Shown here: positions 7,014-13,664 of the stretch, piece after piece
Layout: the number at the start of each line of letters is the position of its first letter
Numbering within the stretch: position 1 is the first letter of the stretch
Assembly: GCA_016180165.1 (NCBI GenBank)
Contig: JACPBU010000110.1
Span: 1-15,915, forward strand
Length of the DNA: 15,915 bases
Source of the DNA: Candidatus Woesearchaeota archaeon
GTDB taxonomy: Archaea; Nanobdellota; Nanobdellia; Woesearchaeales; JACPBV01
Reading direction: 5' to 3'
The notes under the pieces: model-generated
The model's database searches: none
Seen by the model: only the letters and a program-made list of their open reading frames with translations
What the model was told of the DNA's origin: nothing
Translations under genes and position numbers: made by a program

Positions 7014-7160
7014 ATGGATTTGATAAACCGGAGGATTGGTGATGGTAAAAAGCCGACAAAACTTTTTATTGACAAGGAGATTTTAAAAATGGGGCTTGTG
7101 CGGAGGGACGCAGAAGGAAAGTATTTTCTTGCCCCCCTTAAAGAGTTTGACCGGCTTTGA
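7014..7160 (+). pseudogene. Orphan C-terminal gene fragment or small hypothetical protein
   Basis: From the ATG at 7014 this frame encodes 48 residues ending at TGA 7158-7160. The run has natural coding character: a basic, winged-helix-like text with KLFIDKEILKMGLVRR and then GKYFLAPLKEFDRL. The frame stays open upstream, but there it is antisense to the Lrp-like gene, so the true 5' part appears lost at about 6990. No TATA box or Shine-Dalgarno precedes the ATG. I do not recognise the family. It most likely is the tail of a gene truncated by the same event that shortened the regulator; a genuine small gene is the alternative. Confidence 0.4.
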
Positions 7161-7211
7161 GCCATCATCTCCTGGCATGTGGAGCAGAGTAAGATTCTCT
7201 TGCCGATGGAG

Positions 7212-7264
7212 GTTACCCCTACAAAAACGACAAGTTTATAAATCTGTAGGGGTAACTAATTGTT
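7212..7264 (+). promoter_or_regulatory. Fic promoter: TATA box framed by a perfect 12-bp inverted repeat
   Basis: GTTACCCCTACA (7212-7223) and TGTAGGGGTAAC (7245-7256) are exact reverse complements separated by 21 bp. Between them lies the TATA box TTTATAAAT (7235-7243), centred 26 bp before the ATG at 7265. A protein dimer bound to both arms would cover the TBP site and the start region, so repression is the likely effect. The repeat could also fold as a DNA or RNA hairpin, but the loop contains the TATA box and lies upstream of the expected transcript start. Confidence 0.7.
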
Positions 7265-8203
7265 ATGTACTTCAAAAAAAGGAAGGTTAAGGGCAATACC
7301 TACAGATACGCAGTGAAAACCATCCGGCTCCCCAATGGCAAAGTTGCAAGCCTTGAAAGAATGTATAAGGGGGAGTCTCAGAAAGCATTGCAGGATTATT
7401 TCGGGCAAAAGGAGATAGGAGCCTTTGCGCAGTTTGCATTAAAAGCCTATGGAACTGACCACATTTTTAATGAGCAGGCGCTGCAGAAGATAGAGCAGAT
7501 TCGGGTTGAATACCGGAAGGTCATGAGGCACATTCCGGCAACGGCGCAAAAAGGCCTCCTTGACAGGTTTACTGCTAACTTTACTTATGAAAGCAACGCA
7601 TTGGAGGGGAATTCGCTTACCCTCAAGGACGTGGCTATGGTCATGTTTGAGAATGCCTCGCTGAAAAGCAAGGATCTCCGTGAGATTTATGAGGCGAGAA
7701 ATTCAAGGAAGGTCGTTGAGCTTATCATGAAGAACAAGCTTGACGTCTCCCACAAGGACATAAAGGCGATGCATAAGATGCTCCTGAAAGACATCCTCTC
7801 AGGGGGAAGCTATAAGGCTTTGCCTAATATCATTTTGGGGTCCCCTGTTGAGACTGCCCTGCCAGAACATGTTTTTAGCAGGATGGAACACCTCATCCGA
7901 TGGTATCACACCCAAAAGCAGCATATCCACCCACTAAAGCTTGCAGCGCTCTTTCACGGAAAATTTGAGCAGATCCATCCCTTTGACGACGGCAATGGAA
8001 GGGTTGGAAGATTTCTCATCAATACTATCCTCATCAAGAACAAATATCCCCCCCTTATCATCAGAAAATCGCAAAGGGTTTCCTATCTCAGGGCGCTGCA
8101 GGCATTTGACGCCAATCACCCTGATCTTCTTGAGCGGCTGGCGCTCCAGCGCTTTAAGGAAACGTTTGAAAAATTCTTTCAGGTGTATGTGAAGTATCTT
8201 TAG
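7265..8203 (+). CDS. Fic-domain protein (probable AMP transferase, autoinhibited class II type)
   Basis: The protein has 312 residues. The Fic core carries the full motif HPFDDGNGRVGR (238-249), with catalytic H238, phosphate-binding GNG and the terminal R. An N-terminal inhibitory helix motif S-x3-E-G is at S110-E114-G115 (YESNALEGN), the class II arrangement in which the glutamate blocks ATP until released. Residues 1-35 form a small basic module (KKRKVKGNTYRY..RLPNGK) often seen on archaeal Fic proteins, and a C-terminal helical tail follows. Fic enzymes usually move AMP from ATP to a Tyr, Thr or Ser hydroxyl of a target protein. The target here is unknown. The gene has its own operator-like promoter and no adjacent antitoxin gene, which fits self-contained inhibition. 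Confidence 0.92.
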   Translation: MYFKKRKVKGNTYRYAVKTIRLPNGKVASLERMYKGESQKALQDYFGQKEIGAFAQFALKAYGTDHIFNEQALQKIEQIRVEYRKVMRHIPATAQKGLLDRFTANFTYESNALEGNSLTLKDVAMVMFENASLKSKDLREIYEARNSRKVVELIMKNKLDVSHKDIKAMHKMLLKDILSGGSYKALPNIILGSPVETALPEHVFSRMEHLIRWYHTQKQHIHPLKLAALFHGKFEQIHPFDDGNGRVGRFLINTILIKNKYPPLIIRKSQRVSYLRALQAFDANHPDLLERLALQRFKETFEKFFQVYVKYL

Positions 8204-8240
8204 CAGGGGAGAAGGTTGTTGCTCAAATTCCAGTCATATC

Positions 8241-9464
8241 TCAGCCACCGATGCAGTTCTTCACCCTCTCAAAAACATCCTCAACGCTTATCGCCTGCAG
8301 GCACTTATTATCGGTGCATGGCGTCTTTCTGTGGTTGAAGGCTGAGACGCAGGGTGAGCATGCCATGTTTGAGTAAAGGGGAGTGCAATTCTCGCTTAAT
8401 GGCTTGTATAACTCCGGCGTTTCTGGGCCGAAGAAGACAAAAATATTGATTGGGGTGAGAGAGGCAAAATGCGCTGGGCCGGAATCGTTTGTTATCAGGG
8501 CTTTGCCGATATTGAACAGGCAGATAAGCTCGCTTAATGTCGTTTGGCCTGTAAAGTCAATGCACCGGGCATCGCTGGCAAAACTGCAGATTGCTTCTGC
8601 ATCTGGCTTTTCAGAGGCGACGCCCGTGATGATGGCGAAAGTATTTGGGATCTGGACAAGTTTTTTTGCCAGCAGTTTGAAATTTTCTATCGGCCATTTC
8701 CTGATGGGCAGCAATTGGGAGGCATTGGGGTTGAGGAGGACAATAGTTGAATTTTCGCTGATATCCTTGTTCAGCCGCTGCAGCTTTGCAAGCAGCTTTT
8801 TCTTTTCCTGTCGAGATGATAGCCTTTTACAGGCGGTAATCTCGGGCTTGGTAATTGGCCTCTTGAGGAGGGGTACCTGCTGGTAAGGGTCTTCTGCAAG
8901 AGCATACACTAAAGCCATAAAACTCTGGCTGATGTGGTAGTAAGGATTGTATTGGACCCTGTGGGTCTGGAAATTTCCACGATACAGGCCTTCCATGTGG
9001 TATTTGTAAAATCCGGAAACTGCCTTTGCGCCTGAAAAATAGCTCAGGAGGGAGGTGAAGCGTGAAAAGAGCTCTAGATCAACGACGGTGTCAATCCCTC
9101 TGAGGCGCATCTTCATGATGGCAGCGAGGGTGTCCCAGGCTAAAACAAAAAAATTTTTGCTACGGATAGTGAGGATTTTCTCCGGGGGGATGATGTCCAG
9201 AAGCTTGACGCTCTCAGCGTTCTCCTTAAATATCAGAAAGAAGAGATTCCCCGTAAAAAGTTCCTTTGCCTTCTTCATCGCACTGTAGGCCAAAACCGTA
9301 GAGCCCATCTCAGAAAGCTCGATAAAAAGGATATTTTTTGGCCTGAATCTTTTTGGCAGCCTTCTGATGCGGATCAGCCGTTGGAAGGAATTCAGGAGCG
9401 ACATTAGGAAACAAAGAGGGATGCCCGCATACTTGTCAACAAGACGCATCAGGTCAGGTTTCAT
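8241..9464 (-). CDS. GT9-family glycosyltransferase (heptosyltransferase-like)
   Basis: Starting at the ATG at 9464 gives 407 residues. The frame is open to 9572, but the 36 extra residues are read out of a MITE and lie upstream of the TATA box, so they are not native. Features are MKPDLMRLVDKYAGIPLCFL at the start, a Rossmann-like strand KNILFIELSEMGSTV (43-57), the nucleotide-sugar site NDSGPAHFAS (326-335), FGPETPELYKP, and a cysteine-rich tail CSPC..C..C seen in many GT9 enzymes. GT9 proteins such as WaaC and WaaF transfer heptose from ADP-heptose in bacterial LPS. In this context the donor is unknown, and acquisition from bacteria is plausible. It is convergent with the Fic gene (37-bp gap). 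Confidence 0.9.
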   Translation of the reverse strand: MKPDLMRLVDKYAGIPLCFLMSLLNSFQRLIRIRRLPKRFRPKNILFIELSEMGSTVLAYSAMKKAKELFTGNLFFLIFKENAESVKLLDIIPPEKILTIRSKNFFVLAWDTLAAIMKMRLRGIDTVVDLELFSRFTSLLSYFSGAKAVSGFYKYHMEGLYRGNFQTHRVQYNPYYHISQSFMALVYALAEDPYQQVPLLKRPITKPEITACKRLSSRQEKKKLLAKLQRLNKDISENSTIVLLNPNASQLLPIRKWPIENFKLLAKKLVQIPNTFAIITGVASEKPDAEAICSFASDARCIDFTGQTTLSELICLFNIGKALITNDSGPAHFASLTPINIFVFFGPETPELYKPLSENCTPLYSNMACSPCVSAFNHRKTPCTDNKCLQAISVEDVFERVKNCIGG

Positions 9465-9500
9465 AAGCTGATTAAGGTCGGGGAGGTTATATAAATCTTG
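9465..9500 (-). promoter_or_regulatory. TATA-box promoter of the GT9 gene, fixes its start
   Basis: On the minus strand ATTTATATAA (9487-9496) is centred about 27 bp before the ATG at 9464. This is the leaderless spacing found elsewhere in the window and rules against the upstream ATG at 9572. The MITE insertion at 9513 sits only about 16 bp upstream of the box, close to or within the expected BRE-proximal region. Confidence 0.7.
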
Positions 9501-9512
9501 CTGAGAAGATGC

Positions 9513-9742
9513 GGCTCCGTTCAAATTATAGGTTAGCAGCCTAAGGTAAAAATCATTTGCCTTCTGAATCAAGCTGACAAGGGGGGTCGCCCTCCGTTGC
9601 GAAGCAACCGGAACGCAGGATTATCCCTCCGTCCGCAGACCGGAACGCTGGATTATCCCCAACGGGGAATGGCAGCAAACGGAAAAAATATTTACGATTT
9701 TTAAGCTGCTAACCCGAGCGAAGCGAGATTTTGAACGGAGCC
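9513..9742. mobile_element. Complete 230-bp MITE (family 2) with 11-bp target-site duplication
   Basis: The ends are GGCTCCGTTCAAA at 9513-9525 and its exact reverse complement at 9730-9742. A second paired arm GGTTAGCAGC (9531-9540) matches GCTGCTAACC at 9705-9714. The flanks are identical 11-mers, TGAGAAGATGC at 9502-9512 and 9743-9753, which is a perfect target-site duplication. The interior carries two hairpin units of the kind in the tandem array at the left edge of the window (about 9588-9623 and 9624-9655). No protein is encoded. The insertion separates the GT9 promoter from the dehydratase gene. Confidence 0.9.
9588..9655. repeat. Two hairpin repeat units inside the family-2 MITE
   Basis: The second unit (9624-9655) equals the 32-bp tandem unit of 1-96 except at the last base. 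The first (about 9589-9623) keeps the CCCTCCG and CCGGAACGC borders, but its centre is TTGC-GAA-GCAA (9597-9607). The stem sequence changes while pairing is kept. A partial third unit CCCC-AAC-GGGG follows at about 9657-9666. Confidence 0.8.
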
Positions 9743-9793
9743 TGAGAAGATGCTGCTTGTGTTGTCCAGTACTTTGGGAAGATGAGAACTCTT

Positions 9794-10777
9794 TTATTGC
9801 GTATGGGCACTTTTCACAAGAGCCAGATCCGCATCCACCATGATCTTTGCCAGCTCCTTGAACCTAACTTTGGGCTTCCATCCAAGGAGCTTATGTGCCT
9901 TTGATGCATCGCCTACAAGGACATCAACTTCTGCAGGCCTGATAAGCCCCTGGTCGGTCTTGACATGGCCTTTATAGTCTAAGCCTGCATGGGCAAAGGC
10001 GCTCTCGCAGAATTCCCTGACGCTATGGCTTTCTCCTGTTGCGATGACAAAATCTTCAGGTTCCTTTTGCTGCATCATCAGGTACATCGCTTCAACGTAA
10101 TCTGGAGCATATCCCCAGTCCCGCTTTGCATCAAGGTTCCCCATTTGGAGCTCTTTTTGAAGCCCCGCTTTGATTCGGGCAACAGCAAGGGAAATCTTCC
10201 TTGTGGCAAACTGAGGCCCCCTTCTTGGGCTCTCATGGTTGAATAAGATGCCGTTGACAGCGAACATGCCATAGCTTTCCCGGTAATTTTTAGTGATATA
10301 GAATCCATATACCTTTGAGACGCCATAAGGTGACCTTGGGTAAAACGGGGTATTTTCATTCTGCGGTGACTCTTTTACCTTGCCGAACATCTCGCTCGAA
10401 GCGGCGTTGTAGAACTTGATTTTGGGATTCACTTTTCGGATAGCCTCAAGTATCCTTGTTGTCCCAAGCCCGGTAACATCTCCCGTCAGGATAGGCTGCT
10501 CCCATGATGTCGGCACAAAGCTCTGTGCAGCCAGGTGGTAGATTTCATCAGGCCTCGCATCCCTGATGATCTCAAGGAGGGACGACATATCAGTAAGGTC
10601 TCCACAGGCAAGCTTTATCTTGTCCTTGATATGGGCAATCCTTCCAAAAGAGTCAGTTGATTGGCGCCTGAACATCCCGATGACTTCATACCCTTGGCTG
10701 AGCAGGAACTCCGCCAGGTAAGAGCCGTCTTGGCCAGTTACACCGGTGATTAATGCTTTTTTGATATCTGTTTTCAT
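9794..10777 (-). CDS. gmd: GDP-mannose 4,6-dehydratase
   Basis: This 327-residue extended SDR enzyme has the normal family length. It carries the Gmd-type cofactor motif TGVTGQDGSYLAE (11-23), the R-rich NADP-binding segment FRRQST (36-41), AAQSFVPTSW, catalytic SSE (127-129) and Y151-x3-K155, and the very characteristic FNHESPRRGPQFATRKI. Gmd converts GDP-D-mannose to GDP-4-keto-6-deoxy-D-mannose, the precursor of GDP-fucose, GDP-rhamnose and GDP-perosamine, in the cytoplasm. The follow-on enzyme (GDP-fucose synthase, Rmd or Per) is not in the window. The gene is divergent from the methyltransferase at 10829 across a 51-bp gap, with a TATA box about 27 bp from the ATG. Confidence 0.96.
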   Translation of the reverse strand: MKTDIKKALITGVTGQDGSYLAEFLLSQGYEVIGMFRRQSTDSFGRIAHIKDKIKLACGDLTDMSSLLEIIRDARPDEIYHLAAQSFVPTSWEQPILTGDVTGLGTTRILEAIRKVNPKIKFYNAASSEMFGKVKESPQNENTPFYPRSPYGVSKVYGFYITKNYRESYGMFAVNGILFNHESPRRGPQFATRKISLAVARIKAGLQKELQMGNLDAKRDWGYAPDYVEAMYLMMQQKEPEDFVIATGESHSVREFCESAFAHAGLDYKGHVKTDQGLIRPAEVDVLVGDASKAHKLLGWKPKVRFKELAKIMVDADLALVKSAHTQ

Positions 10778-10828
10778 AACTCTGTCGAATTAAGGAACCT
10801 TTTTAAACGTTGCTGAAATTTCACGCTT
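10778..10828. promoter_or_regulatory. Bidirectional promoter with one shared near-palindromic TATA box
   Basis: The 51-bp gap between the divergent ATGs has a single AT-rich TATA candidate, TTTTTAAA (10800-10807). It reads as TTTAAAAA on the other strand. Its TTTAAA core is centred about 25 bp from the plus-strand ATG (10829) and about 27 bp from the minus-strand ATG (10777). Both genes would therefore be leaderless and compete for one TBP site. Confidence 0.6.
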
Positions 10829-11401
10829 ATGGCTTACCCCGGGACATATGAGGCGGCATTAAGCCTTCTCGAAGGCATTGGCAAAGGCGCAAAGATAGTT
10901 GACCTTGGCTGCGGCCGTGGATTTATTGTCGAAGAGCTGAGGAAAAGGGGCTTCCGAAATATTGCCTATTGCGACCTCGTTGACAATTTTGATGGCAAGG
11001 TTGTCCTTATGGATTTTAACAGGGGTCTTGATTTCCCGGACGGCAGCTTTGATGTTGCGATATCCACCGAGGTTGTTGAACATCTTGAAAACAAATACCA
11101 ATTTTTCAGAGAAGTGAAGAGGATTCTGAAGAAAGATGGCATTTTTATTTTTTCTTCTCCAAATCTGAACAATATCTTCAACCGCACGGTATTCTTGTTC
11201 AAAAAAAGGTTTATAGAGTTTAATGCGAAAGAGCAGCCCCATCACGTCAATCCTTTCTTTCTCTGGCAGCTTCCCGGTTTCTTCAGCATAGAGAAGACCG
11301 CCTTTAACCGTGGTTTTATCCCTTTGGTGAGGCTCCCCATGATACGGAGCATGGCCTTTGGGCAGTGCATGATTGTGCGCTGCAGGGTCAAAAAAGATTG
11401 A
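10829..11401 (+). CDS. Class I SAM-dependent methyltransferase
   Basis: The protein has 190 residues. Motif I is VDLGCGRG (24-31), an acidic motif II follows at YCDLVD (48-52), FPDGSFDVAISTEVVEHLE (69-87) is the Methyltransf_11-type central block, and LKKDGIFIFSSPN marks the next strand. It transfers methyl from SAM. In this cluster a sugar or lipid-intermediate acceptor is likely but not shown, and a small-molecule or quinone-type role cannot be excluded. The start is leaderless from the shared TATA box. The stop lies within a 12-bp tandem duplication. The next gene starts 151 bp on with no clear promoter of its own, so the two may be co-transcribed. Confidence 0.9.
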   Translation: MAYPGTYEAALSLLEGIGKGAKIVDLGCGRGFIVEELRKRGFRNIAYCDLVDNFDGKVVLMDFNRGLDFPDGSFDVAISTEVVEHLENKYQFFREVKRILKKDGIFIFSSPNLNNIFNRTVFLFKKRFIEFNAKEQPHHVNPFFLWQLPGFFSIEKTAFNRGFIPLVRLPMIRSMAFGQCMIVRCRVKKD

Positions 11402-11419
11402 GCCAGAGATTGAGCCAGA
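11396..11419 (+). repeat. Tandem 12-bp duplication across a stop codon
   Basis: GATTGAGCCAGA occurs twice in direct tandem (11396-11407 and 11408-11419). The methyltransferase stop TGA lies in the first copy and a second in-phase TGA in the next. The rest of the 151-bp gap to the next gene shows nothing I can name. Confidence 0.8.
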
Positions 11420-11552
11420 GAAAGAGGATGGGGGCAGAAAATTGGATTAAAGGCTCAAACCCAATCTTGAAATGAAATGCAAGCGAAGGTTCGGAAAAAA
11501 CGGCCACCAAAAGGTAATCCATCAGCAGAAAACTTCAAGGTAAGCAATCCTC

Positions 11553-12578
11553 ATGAAAATCGCAATATTGACGCCCACCTTCTCCCCATTTTCCGGCATT
11601 GACCGGTTAGTGGAGGGCCAGGCGGAAAGGTTTATAGCAGAAGGGCATCACGTCGATATCTTTACTTTCGATGCCTCTCTGAAGCCGAAACAGGCAGGCC
11701 TATTTGTCCTGGGGATGCCCAGGAGCCCATTCTTGCAGAGGATATACCGTTTGCTCTTTTTCCTCGACAGGGATAAGATAAGGTATTACGTTGAGATGCT
11801 AAGGCATTATGACAGGATTATCTCCCATCTTTATCCGATGAACCTCCTTGCGGCAAAGGCAAAAAAGATTAACCCTGAGCTTGAATATGTTTACTACAAT
11901 GCCGGTGTTGGAATTGTTCCCGAGTATTCTTTTCCTGAGCGCATCTATCTGAAGCTATTCAACTATCTCAACAACAGGACTGTCAGGAATTGTGATAGTG
12001 CAATCTCTATTTCCGCTTACTTGCGGGGCGTGTTGAAAGAGGAGACGGGCATTGACAGTTCAGTCGAGCCGATTCCAGTCGATAAGGCAAGGTTCAATCC
12101 CCGCATCAATGGCGCCAGAGTCAGGAAGCAGCACGGCATAGGCAATGGCCCCGTCCTCCTTTACGTCGGTAGGATTAGCCCCCACAAAGGCATTCATCTC
12201 CTGATTGATGCTTTCAGGCGTGTTGAGAAAGCTTTCCCCGGATCAAAGCTGTTGGTTGTGGGCAAGCATACATTTCCAGGCTACAGCAGGAAATTGCACA
12301 GTATGGCCGATGAAAATGTGATTTTTGCAGGGTTTGTCCCCGACGAAGAGCTGCCGGGCTATTATGGGGCATGTGACCTCTATGTGACAGCATCCCTCTG
12401 GGAAGGGTTTGACATTCCCGTTGTCGAAGCCCAGGCCTGCGGAAAGAAAGTGGTTGCTTTTGATCTTTGCTCGCACCCCGAGGTCATAAAGAAGGGAGTT
12501 CTTGTCAGGCCAAGGGACATCCAGGCCTTTGCGGAATCAGTGAACAAGCTTCTTCAGGAAACGAAAAAGTTTAAATAA
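11553..12578 (+). CDS. GT4-family glycosyltransferase (GT-B fold)
   Basis: The protein has 341 residues. The N-terminal domain starts with KIAILTPTFSP and a GIDRLV glycine loop. The C-terminal domain has LLYVGRISPHKG (202-213, donor phosphate binding G206-R207), FAGFVPDEEL, and the retaining-GT4 E-x7-E motif EGFDIPVVE (E284 to E292). GT4 enzymes transfer a sugar from a nucleotide donor with retention, at the cytoplasmic membrane face, usually in lipid-linked oligosaccharide or polysaccharide assembly. No TATA box is seen at -27; a weak GGTAA lies 12-16 bp before the ATG. It probably depends on upstream transcription. The last codons contain the TATA-like promoter of the next gene. The donor is unknown, with the local dTDP, UDP or GDP sugars as candidates. 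Confidence 0.93.
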   Translation: MKIAILTPTFSPFSGIDRLVEGQAERFIAEGHHVDIFTFDASLKPKQAGLFVLGMPRSPFLQRIYRLLFFLDRDKIRYYVEMLRHYDRIISHLYPMNLLAAKAKKINPELEYVYYNAGVGIVPEYSFPERIYLKLFNYLNNRTVRNCDSAISISAYLRGVLKEETGIDSSVEPIPVDKARFNPRINGARVRKQHGIGNGPVLLYVGRISPHKGIHLLIDAFRRVEKAFPGSKLLVVGKHTFPGYSRKLHSMADENVIFAGFVPDEELPGYYGACDLYVTASLWEGFDIPVVEAQACGKKVVAFDLCSHPEVIKKGVLVRPRDIQAFAESVNKLLQETKKFK

Positions 12579-12602
12579 GATGGTAAGCTTTCGTCGAAGA
12601 GG
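12567..12602 (+). promoter_or_regulatory. TATA-box promoter for rmlB inside the end of the GT4 gene
   Basis: GTTTAAATAAG (12569-12579) overlaps the GT4 stop codon. Its TTTAAATA core is centred about 29-30 bp before the ATG at 12603, slightly longer than the other spacings, and 92 bp before the alternative ATG at 12666. It would allow the rmlB-rmlA-aminotransferase genes to be transcribed independently. Confidence 0.5.
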
Positions 12603-13634
12603 ATGGGCTGGGAGCTCAACCTCAATCTCAACCCCCACCTCAACCCCCATCTCAACCACACAGCAATGGCAGTAAAATTTCTTATTACGGGCGGCGCAGG
12701 CTTCATCGGCAGTAATTTCATTAGGTTGCTCCTTCAAAGGTATCCTGATGGCAAGGTCATCAACCTGGATAAGCTGACTTATGCAGGTAACCTCAACAAC
12801 CTGAAGGATATTGAAAATGACCCTCGCTATGAATTCCTCAAGGGGGACATCTGTGATGAAAAGATTGTTGAGAAGGCCTGCAAGGGTGTTGACATTATTC
12901 TGAATTTTGCTGCAGAAAGCCACGTAGACCGCTCTATTTCAGGTCCTGCTGTCTTCATAAAGACAGACATGATGGGCACTCAGGTTTTGCTCGATGCTGT
13001 GAGAAAGTTTAAAATAAAAAGATTCATCCAAGTCAGCACCGACGAGGTGTATGGGAGCATCCAGAAAGGCTCTTTCAAAGAGTCAGATAATCTGATGCCA
13101 AGCAGCCCTTACTCGGCATCGAAGGCAGCAGCTGACCTTTTGGTCCATGCCTACATCGCTACCTATAAAGTCCCCGCAATCATAGTAAGGAGCACAAACA
13201 ATTTTGGCCCGTATCAATATCCCGAAAAGATGATACCCTTGTTTGTCACCAATCTCCTCCAGGGGAAGAAAGTGCCGGTGTATGGGGATGGCCTTAATGT
13301 GAGAGACTGGATTTATGTTCTTGACAATTGCGAAGCCATACTCCATGTTGTGGAAAATGGGGAGCTTGGTGGGATTTACAACATTGGCGGAGGCAACGAA
13401 AAGCGCAATATTGATATAACGAGGGTGATGCTCAGGCACATGGGCAAAGGTGAAGAAGTGATTGAATATGTGAAAGACAGGCCCGGCCACGACTTGCGTT
13501 ACTCTTTGGATTGCGATAAGATTCATGCATTGGGATGGAAGCCCAGGCATAGCTTCGAAAAAGCATTAAAAGAGACCATAGATTGGTATTCCTCTCACCA
13601 GGGATGGTGGAAGCCGCTGAAAGAAAAAGTTTGA
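12603..13634 (+). CDS. rmlB: dTDP-glucose 4,6-dehydratase (RmlB)
   Basis: This 343-residue SDR enzyme has NAD-binding TGGAGFIG (29-36), LDKLTYAGN, FAAESHVDRSI, catalytic TDE (146-148) and Y170-x3-K174 (YSASK), RSTNNFGPYQYPEK and GHDLRY, all diagnostic. It converts dTDP-glucose to dTDP-4-keto-6-deoxyglucose. The ATG at 12603 fits the TATA box as a leaderless start but adds 21 odd residues (LNLNPHLNPHLNH) coded by a 42-bp repeat. The family's usual N-terminus begins at the in-frame ATG 12666 (MAVKFLITGG), which has neither Shine-Dalgarno nor TATA, so both starts stay open. RmlA and an aminotransferase follow, forming a linear pathway. Confidence 0.95.
   Translation: MGWELNLNLNPHLNPHLNHTAMAVKFLITGGAGFIGSNFIRLLLQRYPDGKVINLDKLTYAGNLNNLKDIENDPRYEFLKGDICDEKIVEKACKGVDIILNFAAESHVDRSISGPAVFIKTDMMGTQVLLDAVRKFKIKRFIQVSTDEVYGSIQKGSFKESDNLMPSSPYSASKAAADLLVHAYIATYKVPAIIVRSTNNFGPYQYPEKMIPLFVTNLLQGKKVPVYGDGLNVRDWIYVLDNCEAILHVVENGELGGIYNIGGGNEKRNIDITRVMLRHMGKGEEVIEYVKDRPGHDLRYSLDCDKIHALGWKPRHSFEKALKETIDWYSSHQGWWKPLKEKV
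12615..12656 (+). repeat. CTCAAC hexamer / 12-bp tandem repeat at the rmlB 5' end
   Basis: The run is CTCAAC, CTCAAT, CTCAAC, CCCCAC, CTCAAC, CCCCAT, CTCAAC, a 6/12-bp periodic, pyrimidine-rich tract. It lies between the two possible start codons of rmlB. It is either a low-complexity N-terminal tail or part of a 5' leader. Confidence 0.8.
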
Positions 13635-13664
13635 GGGAGCCAAGATTAAGGAGAAAAACATTTC

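Noticed and set aside
6744..7160. 138-residue plus-strand ORF as one intact gene
   Set aside because: Its first 80 residues are antisense to the Lrp-like RAM domain. Only the part after about 6990 has coding character, so only the tail is listed as a fragment.
8204..8240. Terminator between the convergent Fic and GT9 genes
   Set aside because: The 37-bp gap has no T-run or stem on either strand that I could support.
9465..9572. 36-residue N-terminal extension of the GT9 protein
   Set aside because: It is coded by MITE sequence and the target-site copy, lies upstream of the TATA box and has no counterpart in GT9 proteins.
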